From contig OX578276.1 of NCBI GenBank assembly GCA_951217055.1, positions 18,583,430 to 18,647,429 of the forward strand: a stretch of DNA of 64,000 nucleotides, read 5' to 3'. Positions 23,480 through 36,837 of the stretch are shown here, in pieces. Each line of letters begins with the position of its first letter. The first letter of the stretch is position 1. Origin of the DNA: Gerris lacustris (taxonomy: Eukaryota > Arthropoda > Insecta > Hemiptera > Gerridae). Under the pieces are notes generated by a model, which did no database searches, had not been told where the DNA came from, and was given only the letters and a program-made list of their open reading frames with translations. The translations under genes were made by a program, and so were the position numbers.

Positions 23480-23835
23480 ATAATTACAAGATAATAATAA
23501 CTTTTTACATACTACGTTTTTATATTTTCTGTCATAAATCATAAATTTGAAACTCGTCATAATGAAGATTGAAAATATGGGATTATGTCAAAACAAATAA
23601 AATAACTTACGGATTTTTTCCAACTAACTTTCCATACAGCAAAATTTGCTGAAAACGAAATAAATTCTGCTGAAAGATGGCTAAAAGTATTAAAATAATG
23701 CATTGTCATCGTGTTCTGAGCTATTCTAAAAGTTTCAAATGTCTAGCTACTCAGGAAATTAGTTAAAAATCGATTGCAAGATTTGTACTGGACAAACAAA
23801 CAAACAAGAAAGCAAGCTAATAAAAACGTAGTTAT
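23480..23835 (-). mobile_element. Family C TIR element, copy 3
   Basis: The left end TACTACGTTTTTA (23511) and right end TAAAAACGTAGTT (about 23824-23836) are inverted. The interior matches the intron copies in reverse: CAGCAAAATTTGCTGAAAAC, TTCTGCTGAAAGATGG, TCATCGTGTTCTGAGC. It is shorter than the intron copies. Confidence 0.7.
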
Positions 23836-25439
23836 AAAAAATATAATGTGTAATAAAGCAGTTGGATATACGGATATGTGTACTCGTATCGACGCATGAA
23901 CAGGTGAAAAAGACTAAACTTTTTTGAATTGAAATTTTATCATCTGGGGGTTCAGTCTTGCTTAAATAGCAACTTATTTATGTCATAATTTTAGTTTCTA
24001 AAAGTCATTTATCTAAGTCTTTTAAGTCATTTTATCTAGGAGAAATGACAAAATTATATTTAAAATGGTTGAGAAAGAAAAACTGAGTAAGAATACAAAA
24101 TTTTTAAATCCCTCCAAATTCTTTGATATTAATATATATTGCATTATTTTTCATTTTGTTTTTGGAATTGTTGAAGATATTGTAAAATTTTCGTTAGGAA
24201 AAGTGCTTACAAAATTGATAAATTATGCAAGTGAAAAAAAAGTTTATATTTAGAATGTATTGTATTGTATATGAATAGAATTGATTTTTATACATTTACA
24301 TATTTTCAGTGGAATTTTTCTTAGGTAAAAATAAAATATCTGAAGTACAGTTATACTTTTCTTTACAAATAACGATAAAACGGTACATTAGTCCTTTTTA
24401 TTTTGAAAAAAGAAAATTCGTCCCAATTTATTGAACTATTAAAAATAAATTCAAAAGAAGAAGAACTTTTTAATGAAGCCAATATTTTTTTAATTAAACA
24501 ATTCATAATCTTTATTTTTCTGAACTATTCCCGTTTATAATCATTAGTCAAAATAAATTCATCTCGTAGTCCACTCTTTCAAAAAAAAAGAACTTGCCGA
24601 ACTTTCACGATTCTAATCGTAAAATGTTCGGGAATTAGTTTTTTTTTTAATAATAGTTTCCGATTAGATAACAGAACTCCGTTTCATCTTCTCCTACATA
24701 TTGGTTCCTTAACTGTAAAATATTTATAGATAAATAAAAAGATCTATAAATAATTCCGGTTATTCTGTTTATTAATGTTTATAAATTTGTCTCTGTTAGT
24801 AATAATTTAGTTATAATTTAAAAATAGAAAAAATGTATATTGATAGCTATTTAAAAATCCTTTCTGAACTTATTTAAAATTTAAAACTAAACGGAAATAT
24901 ATTTTATGATTTTTTTTTTTTTTTAAATGAATCGTAATTATTTGTGACCTGGGAAATAAATTAATCAATCTGATAATGATTCTGAGGCTAGAATATTCGA
25001 TGCACAGATAAAATAAATTATTTTTGTAACCACTATTGGAATCTTATTTATTGCCATATTGAAGAATTACCATAGAACATATGCTTCAACAAAACCACTT
25101 ACGTATTTTAATTCTATATCATATATTTTTTATCAAGATCTTGAGTGTGATAAAGAAATATAAGCCATATGAGGATATAACGTATACTTCTTTATTATCC
25201 TTAAGACAAATATATAAAATAGTTATGATTTTAGATTGGTTCAGAGTTCAGAGGGACTAAAGTAAGTGTTTTCTTCCCTGAACTCAAAATCTAGGGAGAA
25301 AAAGTAAAAGTAGGGATAAAAAGTAAAAGTAAGGCGAAAAAGTAAAGTAGGGAGAAAAAAGAAGGATTGCCAACTTAATTTTATAACTGTAGAAAATGAA
25401 TGGTTAATGTAGTGAGGTTGTAGAAATCAGGTTGACGAC
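23836..25439. other. Long AT-rich stretch, no gene seen
   Basis: A 62-codon frame at 24065-24253 (MVEKEKLSKNTKF...) has no recognisable domain. No repeat family recurs here. Confidence 0.45.
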
Positions 25440-25600
25440 ACTGCTTTTTCGACCTTGTTTATCATTGCTTTTAATGTCTCCGATTTAAAAAATTCCTAGA
25501 CACAAATCCGTTTCAGACACCAGGGAACATTTGTGGTTCCGAGTCTGTTTGTCGGTCTTTTAGTCTGTCTGCCTGTCTCAAAATTAAATTTTAAAGAAAA
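25440..25600 (-). mobile_element. Family B fragment
   Basis: ATGTCTCCGATTTAAAAAAT, CCGTTTCAGACACCAGGGAA and GTCTGTTTGTCGGTC, in the family-B order. Confidence 0.6.
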
Positions 25601-25997
25601 TTACTAAAATTTAATATTAACAGATTTTTTTTTCCTTTGCAATTCTGAATAATTTGGTTTTAATTGATATTTTTCGATACAATTAAAAATTATGATAGAT
25701 TACTCTTGATAATTTTTTTTTAAGTTTTCAAGAAACTGGACAAACCCTGTACACAAAATCAAGAAATGATTGTCATTATTATGTGTTTAAGAATAATCAG
25801 GAGTATATAAAAATAATTAATTTTACTCGAAATCAAACAATTAAACTGATTTCCCACAGAACTCTACGGAAAATATTGGGTCCGTTAACGCTCTTTTCTG
25901 AGGAACGAATTGACTGATAACTGAGCTTCACTGTTTAGATATTTTTAGAGACTTTTCCGACAACGACTAGTTCTATAGGCTTCAAAGTTTTCAACGT

Positions 25998-26000
<3 letters not shown>

Positions 26001-26068
<68 letters not shown>

Positions 26069-26075
26069 TATATAT
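26001..26075. repeat. (TA)n tract
   Basis: About 75 bases with one AA interruption. Confidence 0.95.
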
Positions 26076-26371
26076 TTATATATTTAAATAGGGTTTAAAA
26101 ATGGATTAAGTAGGATGGTAAGATATTGGATTGTTATGCAGGTAGAAGCTAATATAGAAAGGGTTTCAGGTAATTAAGATCAATTACTAGTAGACCCGTT
26201 ATATCTACAGTTAGGTGTACAGACACTAGCAGCGCTGCCCGTACTGTATTATCATTTAACTAACCAATACCCTCACACTAATACCACTATATTTACTTGT
26301 ATTTACACAGATAACAATAACATTCTATATGTCTTATCATTTAAATACTTAATTATACAATTTATAATTAA

Positions 26372-26517
<146 letters not shown>

Positions 26518-26599
26518 ATGTTTATTTATAAATAGCAATTCCTATTCCTATTTATCCAATTCTAATTCCTATTTATTACTTAAGTGCAAGACTAAGTTC

Positions 26600-26905
26600 A
26601 AAGTTCCCAAAGATATGGGGTGACATAGTTCGGGTATCTGACCGCAACAGACAGACTTCTTTTGTTTAACTCCTATGTCTTTAAAAGTAAGCATCAGATT
26701 TAAAAGAAATTTTATTGGTTTGTCGAAAGCAGCCCATTGATGATCCCATATTAAAATCAATTGTATTTGAAATATTTTGATATTGCATAAAAAAAAATGT
26801 GACACCACTGGGAATCGAAATGGATCCAAATATAATGTGATCATTCGTCCAATAATATAGAATGTGAGGAAGCTATGTATCATACACATTTGCAGACTAT
26901 TTTTA
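26600..26905 (-). mobile_element. Diverged family B-related fragment
   Basis: Contains TTTGTCGAAAGCAGCCCATT...GATGATCCCATATTAAAA and ends GTGAGGAAGCTATGTATCAT...TTTGCAGACT, the degraded family-B terminus. The 106-residue - strand frame across it is read-through. Confidence 0.5.
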
Positions 26906-27799
26906 TTTTTTTTATAGATTAATACAATCAGATATTTTCATTGTACCTAAGTAAGTGTAAAGATTATTATCCTTTACAAGACGGGGAGTAACGTGAACAA
27001 CTAAGTACATACTTGCTTGACAGTGAATAAAGTAAAATAATTATGAATTCATTGTTATAAAATAATAATAAAATAATTTAATAATAATAGAAGATAGCAA
27101 TGAATAGAGTAAAAATAATAATAATGCAAGATAACTTCTCGATTAGACAAAATTTTGTATATAAGTTAGGAAATATTAATTATTAGAAACAAGTTCAAAG
27201 AAATCATTTTCATCAAAATCAGGAGGAAGCTGCATCAAAAACTATTTAAAAATCAAGAGTTTTTACTTATAATTTTAATTTAAAACATAAATATGTAGTT
27301 TATCTAAAAGTCAAATTAAATTTACAATTAGAGTCTAATTAACGTCATTTATATTCCTAGGAAATATCTTCTATTTCTAAGAATATAACAAAAATGTATT
27401 GTAGGTTCAATTCCTAACGGGAAAGGATTAATTTTACATTACATTTAAATAAACCGTGGAAGCTTAGTAACTAATTAGGTATTTAGTCGTAAAGGTTTGT
27501 TTATTTTAAGCATATTTAATTTATTTGTCTATATTTTGTCCCTTGAGGGGCACCATCAGCCCTGTAATAATAAGACAAAGTGATTATGTAAATGGGTAAT
27601 TTTATAACGAGTATTATCGGATTAATATTTTTTAAAAGATATTTAAAGCTCTTGTTAAGTAAAGTTGAAGCAAAAAAACAAGACATCTGGTTTCAAATTC
27701 CACAGAGATGAGGTAAGTTTTACAGAGTTAAATGAATAATGAAGCTTATATATTATAAGCATAAAATGTCTACCATTACCTGTCAATAAGGACGTAAAA

Positions 27800-27805
<6 letters not shown>
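26906..27805. other. AT-rich DNA; small family A remnant
   Basis: At 27395-27480 a remnant of the family-A core (GTAGGTTCAATTCCTAACGG, then AAATAAACCGTGGAAGC) is visible. Otherwise nothing. Confidence 0.45.
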
Positions 27806-27875
<70 letters not shown>

Positions 27876-27899
27876 TATAAATATATATATACATATATT
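27806..27899. repeat. (TA)n tract
   Basis: About 63 pure bases, then an interrupted TA tail. Confidence 0.9.
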
Positions 27900-28183
27900 T
27901 ATCATGTATATTTTGCACGATAATTTGTACGTAAAATTAAAAAAAAGTTTACAAATTACGAGTATATAAAAAAGAGTCAATGAACCTTTTACCGAAAATA
28001 TTCAAGTACTTGATGTCACATTTATTTTTGGTTCGAAATCTATAAAAAGGTATATATATGTAAGCAAGTAAAGGAAAGAAATATGTAAGTATATTTACAG
28101 AAATTTTACAGAATATTATTCATGAACAGTTGTAAAAAAAATAACAACATCAAGAGTAATAAAAAAAATGTATTGTTGTTAAC

Positions 28184-28186
<3 letters not shown>

Positions 28187-28275
<89 letters not shown>
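28187..28275. repeat. (TA)n tract
   Basis: About 88 bases. Confidence 0.95.
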
Positions 28276-28278
<3 letters not shown>

Positions 28279-28608
28279 TGAATTATATTTATGTGCATTT
28301 ATAAGTATAACATCATTTGTAGGTATATAAATATTTATATGTGTGTGTCTATGTATACAATGGTCCGTGTAATAGTAATTACAGAAAGAGAATAAATAAA
28401 TAAATGTACCCAAGCGAATGTAATTTTTTGTAGGAATGCTTATTTAATTAAAGCGCCTAACTATAAATATTACATCAATTGGATATAGTATGACAGAATG
28501 AATAAATCAATGTTTAAAAAAACTAAATTGAAAGAAAACATAAATTAAAAATAATAAATTTTGTTCTGCAGAAAGATCAGAATGCTTCCGATACCTTCAG
28601 TAAGCTCG

Positions 28609-28610
<2 letters not shown>

Positions 28611-28689
<79 letters not shown>
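28611..28689. repeat. (TA)n tract
   Basis: About 79 bases. Confidence 0.95.
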
Positions 28690-28692
<3 letters not shown>

Positions 28693-29579
28693 TATACATA
28701 CATCTAGCTACATTAATTTATGTTTATGCTGAAAATAAAACCTAATAAAATCTTTCAATATTACCCAGGTGTTAATGGCTCTTAAATTTTTGAATATATA
28801 TTTTACTTTTATTACCATAAATTATTAAATACAATTGTTGTCATGTTTGTCAATAACATATTCATTTAAATTAATAACAGTAAAGCATGAATCATAATTT
28901 TAAAATATTGTATACAAGGTAACTACAAAAATAGAATTTAATAATGTAACAAAATTGATGTAAAATAATATGTTAAACTTTTACTTTGATTGAATATAAA
29001 AGAATAATAATTTGAGGTAAAATAAAATTAAGAAATGTAGCAAAGAGTTTGGAATATGTATTGCAGAGTTATGATGATTTGGTTTATTATATGATGATTT
29101 GGAATGTTAAGTAAATATTAACAGTTGAATTTGGAATTTAGTTGAAAACTAATATATTATAAAGAAAATTTGAAATTATAATATTTTTTAAAAAGAAATA
29201 CTTAGGAATTCTTTTGCAAAGTAAAAATGTGAACATATTTAACGATTTAAAAATAATATATTAAAATTGTAATAGCAAAGTTTAGAAGTATATTGCAGAA
29301 TATAAAGACCAGTAGGTTATATAGTAAATAAAAATTAAATTTTCATTAATGAGTTCATGAGGAGTTATTATTGGAAAATTTGTAATAATTGTGAAACAGA
29401 ATTACATCCACAATTACACAGCAGAAAATTTTTTGAAAAGTTCTTGAAAGAGAGAAATATGGACTTATACGCGAATTATAGAAATTTACATTTATATTGA
29501 CTTTGTGAGGTAAAGCTATGAAAATTAGGAATGACAGAGAAATGTAAAGAAATTACAGTGTAATGATTATGCAGGGGAA
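28690..29579. other. AT-rich DNA, no gene seen
   Basis: Very A/T-rich with no repeat match or coding signal. Confidence 0.45.
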
Positions 29580-30620
29580 CATTATGTAAATATGGCATTA
29601 CACTTTTTGGTGCAATACAATTCCTTCTGTGTTGCACTAATACAGAACTTTAGTGTGATAATACGGAAATGAATCACAAGCAGAATTTAATACTGATTTT
29701 AAAAATCAAGTTTAGAATGACAGAGAAGAAACCAACATAGAAGTTTTAGAAAAAATTTAGCACAAAACTTAAATATGATAGAACAGAAACAAAAAAACGA
29801 GTAGAACTTTATAGTGATTGAACAGAAACGAACAAAGAATATTACAATGATAGTGCCAATATAGCACAGAACTTTAGAATGATAGAACGGAAACAAAACT
29901 TGAGTAGAACTTTATACAGATAAAAAAAGAAAAATAAATGAAATTTAGAATGATAGAACAGAAACGAACATTATACGAATTTTATAATGATAGTATAAAT
30001 GTAGCACAGAACTTTAAATTGTCAGAATTATAACAACATACTAGTAGAACTTTATAGTGATGCAATACAAAATGAAATAGAAATTTAGAAGGACAGAACA
30101 TAAACAAAATTAGAACTTAATAATTATTGCACTGAAATAAAATATAACTTAAAAAAAATAATTTAAATTTAGTTATAAATATTCTATACTCATTGAATCT
30201 CTTCTTTTTGATATAATGCGAAACGTCATAATAAATTTGAATAATAGAACAGTAACAACATAGAGCTTTTTAAAACTCAAGAAGAAATTACATAGTACAC
30301 AAATATGATTTAAAATACGAAACGACATAAAATACCAAAGAAATAACATTGAAATTTTATTTATAACTATGTAATGGATACGAAAGTACAGTGAACTTTA
30401 GAATAATAGTACTTTTGGAAAATAGCAGAGAAATTATGTAGAACTTTAAAAATGAATGAATAAATAACTACTTTAAAGTTTAGAATGATAGATAAGAGGT
30501 ATTATAGAACTTTAAAATTAAGAATAGAATGAAATACGTTAGAGCTGAAATAACAAGAACTTTACACAATGGCAACAGATAATATAAGCAAAGAAATGAG
30601 TTGAATTATAAAATAAAGCA
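29580..30620. repeat. Degenerate A-rich repetitive tract
   Basis: The words AGAACTTTA, GAATGATAGAACAGAAAC and TAGAACTTTATAGTGAT recur every 40-70 bases for about 1 kb without clean boundaries. This looks like an old, decayed tandem array. Confidence 0.4.
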
Positions 30621-31495
30621 ACTAATATTTAATATCGTAATTTGTAAAATAGCCAAAAAAAATGTTCTTATAGGTTTTTTAATTTTATAGAAATAAAACA
30701 GTAAAAAAAAAAAAATTTAAAAAGTACTTACATTCAGGTAAAAAAGAATGAGGTTTGAGTAATTTGTTTGAGTAATTTGTCAAGGTAGAATGTAGATACG
30801 AAAACCCGAGGTACGAAGGACCGGAAGATGTAAAAGATACCGGTGTCACGATAAGGAAAAAAATGAAGTAAAAAATAATAATCTCGGTTTTTTTTAAAGT
30901 TTAGTACGAAATATTTTGTGTACGATTTTAAGGTACTTGTAAATTTTTTATGTAAAAATATAAAAGAAGCCGGACGAATGTACGGTGGGGGTAAAAGCGA
31001 AGAAGGTTGTGGAGTACACTAAGAGAGTACAACGCACTGTGATCCCCTATCACTGGTTCTAGAGGATTTTATAACTTCAGGATAGAGTGGGGGAGGATGG
31101 AAGAAGGTGGGGGCTGAAGAAGTTGAGGACTCAGGATACCCACCTTCTTTACTTCTATACTTCTTAATTGATTGCCTTCCCTTCTTGTGGGATCCTTTGG
31201 AGTAACGCCCGCACCATTGACACCGAAACCTTACCCTAGCTCATCTAACTACTTCTTCCTTATCAGTTCCTTATCAAAAGAAAGGAAACTTCTACCGAAC
31301 AGTTGATAACAGGTTCTTTGTAAGATGTTCTTTTAGAATAGCCGAAATTAGACTGTAGAGCAACGATTCTTAACAGGTGTTTCCCAAAACACTTGTTTAG
31401 ACTACTTGTTAGCTCCACCAACTTCTTACAAGTGTTCGACAAAATGATTTAAATTTTACTGCTTCAAATGGCAGTATTTGATCAAAGTTTTACAA
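30621..31495. other. No recognised gene; GC-richer stretch 30970-31300
   Basis: A stretch near 30970-31300 is richer in G and C (GCCGGACGAATGTACGGTGG onward) and looks unique, but has no long frame. Confidence 0.4.
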
Positions 31496-32097
31496 ATAGT
31501 CCAGGAGATAGCGTGCCAAAAAGTGTATGACTAACACTTACATCAAGCTAGAATTTTGTGTACAAGTTAATTTTTTAATGCCATTTAAGTATATGTGGTC
31601 GGCTAAGTTCGTCTGCGTGACATACTTTGGCAATAGGCATTTAAAAAAAAAAAAAAAAAGGTGAAGAGCTGCCATGTCCCTCCAATTATGGTGGCAATGT
31701 GATTTTTATGATCCTGTGTACAAAATTAGTTAGTAGACCTAAAATCAAGTTAATGGTTGTTTGTCACTTGATAGGTTAGTTATTCAACATCAAAGTGATA
31801 TTATTCCAGATCAAAGTGGTCACCTATCAAGTGGCAAACTAACATCAACATGATTTTCGGTTTAATGACTAACTTTGTACTCAGGATCATAAAAATCACA
31901 TTACACCATAATTGGTGGGAGATGACCGCTTTCCACCGGTTTTTTTATTCAAATGCCTATTGCCAAGCTATGTCCCGAAGACGAACTTAGCCGATCACAT
32001 ATTCTTAAAAGGCACTAAAAGATTAAATTGTTCACAACATTCTAGCTTGATGTTAGTCAGACACTTTTTTGCATGCTGTCGCTGTCTCCTGGACTAT
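31496..32097. mobile_element. Long foldback element, about 290-bp arms
   Basis: ATAGTCCAGGAGATAGCG at the left is inverted at the right (CGCTGTCTCCTGGACTAT). The arms continue inward with matching text such as ACATCAAGCTAGAAT, GTTCGTCTGCGTGACAT and ATCCTGTGTACAAAATTAGT, to a centre near 31790-31830. One arm has a poly-A run at 31645-31660. A transcript would form a long hairpin. Confidence 0.85.
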
Positions 32098-32115
32098 AAG
32101 GGTTCCTCAAGTTTA

Positions 32116-32150
32116 GAGGCGGTTAGAAGTAGTGAGAGGTGGTTATTATA
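32116..32150 (+). repeat. Short GGTTAGAGG-type tract
   Basis: AGAGGCGGTTAGAAGTAGTG then AGAGGTGGTT, adjoining the foldback. Confidence 0.5.
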
Positions 32151-32169
32151 ATATATAGAGAACAACTGC

Positions 32170-32365
32170 AGTGGAGTATTTGTCATCTGTAGTCTAAAGC
32201 CAGTACAGACTCGTGGAGCCTAAACTGCTGGGCCAATTTTGATTAATTTGACAGACATGTTGAATGTTTGAACATTTTGTACATTGATGACCTTTTGAAT
32301 ACATTTTAAAAGTGTTTAAAAATAAATTAGATATTATGGATTTAAAATTTTGTATCATATGAGAA
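32170..32365 (+). mobile_element. Family A left fragment
   Basis: CTGTAGTCTAAAGCCAGTAC, GGAGCCTAAACTGCTGGGCC and AATTTTGATTAATTTGACAG match the left part of the complete copy at 60835. Confidence 0.55.
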
Positions 32366-32397
32366 AGTTTTGCTTAACTTCGTCGGCTTGTGTTTTT

Positions 32398-33110
32398 TAG
32401 GGTCCTTAGGCAAAACCAAGGACCCTTATATTTTCCTGCGTGTGTCTGTCCGTCCGTCCTCTCGCGTGCTCTCACGGCTACACCTTTCGTCCGATCACTT
32501 TGAAATTTGGCATGTATGTGTCTTGTACATACCCACATATTTTAAAAATATAGCGACTTAAAAAAAAAAAAAAATTTAAAAATAGGGTAAAAAAACTTAA
32601 GGGTAAATTTTTTTTATTTTTTTTCGACACCGTGAGGGATATCATATGAAAGGGTACGTCGAGCTGATTACAAAAATATATAATTCTTTGGATATAACTT
32701 TGATAGGGCGAGCGTAGGCAAGTTTGAAGTGGGTGTGAAACGTGTCCCCCCCCCCTCTATCTCGCTTATGTGAAGTGCAAAAAATCTGAAAAAATTCCTG
32801 AACATTCTTCGACCAAAAGTAAAGACACCACTTTTTGGAAATTTCGAAAAAAATATTATTTTATTTTTTATTGACAAAATACGTGTTTTTATAATTATGG
32901 TCTTTTCGATGTATTTATATGGTTGTAGTCCGGTTCAGTGGCAAAAAATACTTTATCAGAGTGTGTTTTGAGAATATCAGAACCTTTGAATTGTTGAAAG
33001 CAAGCTTTTTAGCATTTTAAAAAAACACTGTTTATACACTTTACAGTTAAACACTATATAGTGTGGCCTACGGACCCTAGCTGTGTGCTGACTAGCACAC
33101 ACTTGACCTG
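32398..33110. mobile_element. Family D element, copy 2
   Basis: TIR AGGGTCCTTAGG at the left and CCTACGGACCCT near 33066-33077. It is followed by the hairpin GTGTGCT-GACT-AGCACAC and ACTTGACC, as in copy 1. The body is highly similar to 17263-18007 with small indels in the homopolymers. Confidence 0.78.
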
Positions 33111-34330
33111 TTTATTTATTTTTGCCTTCGAGACCTACATATTAAAACAATTTTTGATGTCAACGATTCATCTTCATTCAATAGTAAAAATTCATTGTAA
33201 ATCACTTCATTAAATAATTAGTTGTTACAGAACATTTCTTCACCAATAAATTCTTAATATTCTTTTAAGAATCCACAAACATTTGGCTAAATAGTATTAT
33301 GGCTATGGCAGCCGTTTTTTAGATGAGGGCATATTGTATTATGTATCATTCACGTAGGCAAACCCAGTCAACCAAAATATGATGAATATTTTCTTCTTTA
33401 ATTAGCAAAGTTATTATATTGTTTAAAAATAATATTCCTGAAGTGTTAATTATCCTTAATATGTATTATGCATATTGGTTATACTCATGAAATTTCTTCA
33501 AATTCATGAGTCAGTAGTTTTGTTTCCACGTATTTTTCACGGACGAACTGAAAGAAAATTTTAAATAAAATAAAAATAATTTTTTTTTTGGACTCCGGAG
33601 CCTATGCCTATCAAACGTTAAAAATCTTAAAATTGAGATTTGCGACAATACAATACTTTCTCTCTATGTATAGTCAAGAAAAAATAAAAAAAGCAAATAT
33701 TTATCTTTGTGTTTAGGTTACATACGTTAGCATTGACACTAATACCTCTCATCTAATATAACAGGGTTTACATAAAAATATTTACCAAAGAAGAAAATGA
33801 CGGCCATTTCACCAATTACTTAATACTTTGATCCTATAATTCTAATAACCTTACTTTCTACTTCAGGACTCCTTTTAAGGATTATCCTCTAGCTGATTCC
33901 TCTGACATCCTTATCTTCTTATTTCTAACTTTATAACCTTCTGAATATTTCAAAACTTGATGGAATAACATCTAACATCAAAGATTAGCTAAGCAATCAC
34001 CCTATCTACCTTATTATCTACTGGAATTTACGACAAAAAATTAATAAATAACTTATGGTTCTAGTAAAATACAATCTTTAATGTCATCAATAACACCCAC
34101 TATCATTTCTTTCAAGGTGATTTGGTCAATAGTGGGTGTTTTAACCCAAGGATTGTCATTACCTGTGTAGGATATGTTTACATTAGCTGTTGTATAATAT
34201 GTTTACACTTGCTAGTGTAAAAATAAATAAATATTACACTAGCCTCCTGCTAGGAATCTGTGGCAATACTTTCTAAACCCCGACCAAGAACACACTAGTG
34301 TTGTTGTTTTTGTGTCATGTAGTCGATTTT
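33111..34330. other. No recognised gene
   Basis: AT-rich. A short inverted pair AACACCCACTAT/ATAGTGGGTGTT sits at 34091-34141. Confidence 0.45.
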
Positions 34331-34680
34331 AGGTTTCTGTACGAAGTAAAAAAGAAACATTATATAACGACTCTGTCTGTCTGTCTGTCTATCTGTCCGT
34401 TGGTGTCTGTCCGTTGGCTTGTTTCATTTCATAAAATACTATAGCTAAGAACATGAAAATCACACAGATGCATCTCGGCATTTGAGACAACTGTGCACTT
34501 TTTGGATTTTTCACACTTAATATTTTCAAGATGGCGGCCAATATGGCGGGCGACCAAAAAAAGGATTTAGTCACCATGACATGTTAAACATCAATTTAAA
34601 GGTCTTAAAGTGTAGAAAAAGAATATGCAACTATTAAAATACAACACTTATAATTTTAACTTAATCCTACAGAAACCGGC
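34331..34680 (+). mobile_element. Family I repeat, copy 2
   Basis: Bounded by TTTCTGTACG and the inverted TACAGAAACC. Contains (CTGT)n text, then ATATTTTCAAGATGGCGGCC and TTAGTCACCATGACATGTTA, shared with 10095-10345. Confidence 0.6.
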
Positions 34681-34739
34681 TATCGTCTCACGTACTTACG
34701 TGAAGAGCGCCTTACTTGTTTAATTTAGTAATCAGATTG

Positions 34740-34925
34740 ACATTTTTATTTATTTATTATTTTGAACAATTGTCATGGAGAGCTATAATGCAATTTTCAT
34801 GAATGGACAGACATTTTTTTTTATAAACCACTTTTTTAGACTCAGGAGACCTTAAAACGTATAAATCCATCAAAATATTAAAATCAAATTTTCGTGCTAT
34901 CAAAATACTTTTTATTTATCTATAA
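34740..34925 (-). mobile_element. Family A fragment, reverse
   Basis: CTTTTTTAGACTCAGGAGAC, CGTATAAATCCATCAAAATA and GCTATCAAAATACTTTTTAT correspond to the left end of family A on the - strand. Confidence 0.6.
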
Positions 34926-35712
34926 TAAGTATACGAGAAAGTACAAAATGTTAGCACTAGATCGTACCGTCTTCGGCAATACTCGGGAGTTCCAATTTGA
35001 AACGAAGCTTTTTGAGTACGTCATTTCATGGTCGGGGAATACTGATAATATGCTGTATTATTATGTAGGCATTATAAAATGCCTAGTTATTAATAGTTTC
35101 GTGTTTAAAGCCTCCATACTAACTAATCTGGACTACATTATTTTTCATTTATTAAATACCTTGAAAATTTCAGTTTAAATACTACTTATACTTCATCGAA
35201 TAATCCCAGATAAATAAGTTTTGTTTTTTTATCAGTTCATCAATTTTTAATCTCACAATGAACTTTCTTTTTTAAAATATTAAGAACCATACGTATTCGT
35301 AATCTCCACTTCAAAGCTTTTCTACTCTAAAAAAAGTTTAAAAAAATCGGTTTGTATACAGTTAGAATCAATGTGGCTTAGTAAAGGGTTTGGGAGCTAC
35401 CCCATGCTGCATAGCAACCATGTTCATACATATTTAGTAACTTACTTCTCTCCACATAACTAGGTATAGCATATAGATAGGTATAGTATATAGATCCACT
35501 AAATATTTATTAACTCCAGTTTTACTTAGTATTTTTCTTCCAATTTAATTTAACCTCCAACATGCTTTTCATGGTAGCGAACAAAACTGCATTATATTAA
35601 ATAGATTTTGTTTTACAGGTTTTGCTTCAATAAAATCAAATGTACGCAGATGCCGCAAAGGTAGGCGCAGACAAACATTAAAGAATAAATCGGTCCGAGA
35701 CAACTCAGACAA
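34926..35712. other. No recognised gene
   Basis: A 94-codon + strand frame ends at 35178 without recognisable domains. The remainder is AT-rich. Confidence 0.4.
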
Positions 35713-36246
35713 ACTTTCATATACGATTTCATAATAAATACTTAGCCTAGTGTTTTCCTAGTTTTCGTAGGTACATTTTATAAAAAATGTATCATAAAAA
35801 AATAACTTCTCCTCGGCGGGAAATCGAACCTGGCCTCTCTACATACGCGTTTAAAGCTATTTTCTCAGGAACTAGATATTTCCCGGAAAAACAGCTTATA
35901 TCGTTGGATTTGTATTCAAATGGACTACATTATTTTAGATTTTTTTTTAATGAAACTCGTTGGAACCGTTTAGAGAAATATTTTTTTCACGTTTTTCAGG
36001 TGCCTCAAAATTTGGAGCTAAAATATATTTCTCGATTTGGCCTGGAGGTAAGATTTTTCTTAACATGTATGCCAAAATTCGTCAAAATCGGCCCTGTAGT
36101 TCAGGCTCCAGACGTCTGCACAGTCAAACGACGGACATACATTTTTTAAAAACGACTTTTTTGGGCTCAAAGGATCTCAAAACGTGTAAATCCATCAAAA
36201 TAAAATTATCACGCCATCACAATACTTTCTCTTTATTTGAGAGTGT
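35713..36246 (-). mobile_element. Family A element, near-complete, reverse
   Basis: The right end of the family (ACTTTCATAT, 35713) and the palindromic left end (ACTTTCTCTTTATTTGAGAG, near 36225-36244) are both present. The B-box-like core reads GGGAAATCGAACC on the + strand (35818-35830). The 120- and 111-residue overlapping frames are read-through. Confidence 0.75.
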
Positions 36247-36261
36247 AAAGAATATGCTTTC

Positions 36262-36470
36262 CATCAGTGTGGCACAAAGCTTCCTCGCGTCCTAGGTTGT
36301 TTATTCTTTGCTTTAAATTTTATGATTATTGTCATATTTATTCAATTTTCCCCCGTTTTTTAAATCTGTCGAAATTCTTTTTATTTCTTAAATAAATTAA
36401 ATTGTCAATTTAGCAAAATTTATTGATCGCAGACGGTTAAAAATTAATTTTATCTCCAATAGGGACGAAA
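36262..36470 (+). mobile_element. Family B left fragment
   Basis: CAGTGTGGCACAAAGCTTCC, CCCCGTTTTTTAAATCTGTC and CGCAGACGGTTAAAAATTAA. It directly abuts a family-A element. Confidence 0.65.
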
Positions 36471-36837
36471 AGTAACTTTTCAGGGCTAGTTTATAGGTAA
36501 TAATGTTGGTCTTTTCATCCCCTTGTCTTTTCATAATTATTTTGTAAATAGTAGAGAATGAATGGCAAATATAGTGAATTGATTGAAATCAGGTTGGCAA
36601 TACTGCTTTAAAACTCCCAGCTGTATTGCGAGTCATTCTACGATGTTTTGTTTACTTTTGTTTAGCTTTCGTTTAACATTTTTTTTTTTTTTTATTACTT
36701 TAAAAGTGATTATTAATTGTTTTAAATAATTTATATTGTTTTATTTTTGTATTTAATTCGTTTAATAAAGAAATATAAATGTTCTTAATTGATTAAATCT
36801 TATACCGCGCTTTTTCTGGAGATAATATGTTGTATGT
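36471..36837. other. No recognised gene
   Basis: AT-rich spacer with poly-T at about 36679-36693. Confidence 0.4.

Noticed and set aside
26569..26889. 106-codon - strand frame
   Set aside because: Covers a diverged family-B fragment and is not conserved in the other copies.
35787..36295. Overlapping 120- and 111-codon frames
   Set aside because: Both lie in a reversed family-A element; other copies of the family do not keep either frame.
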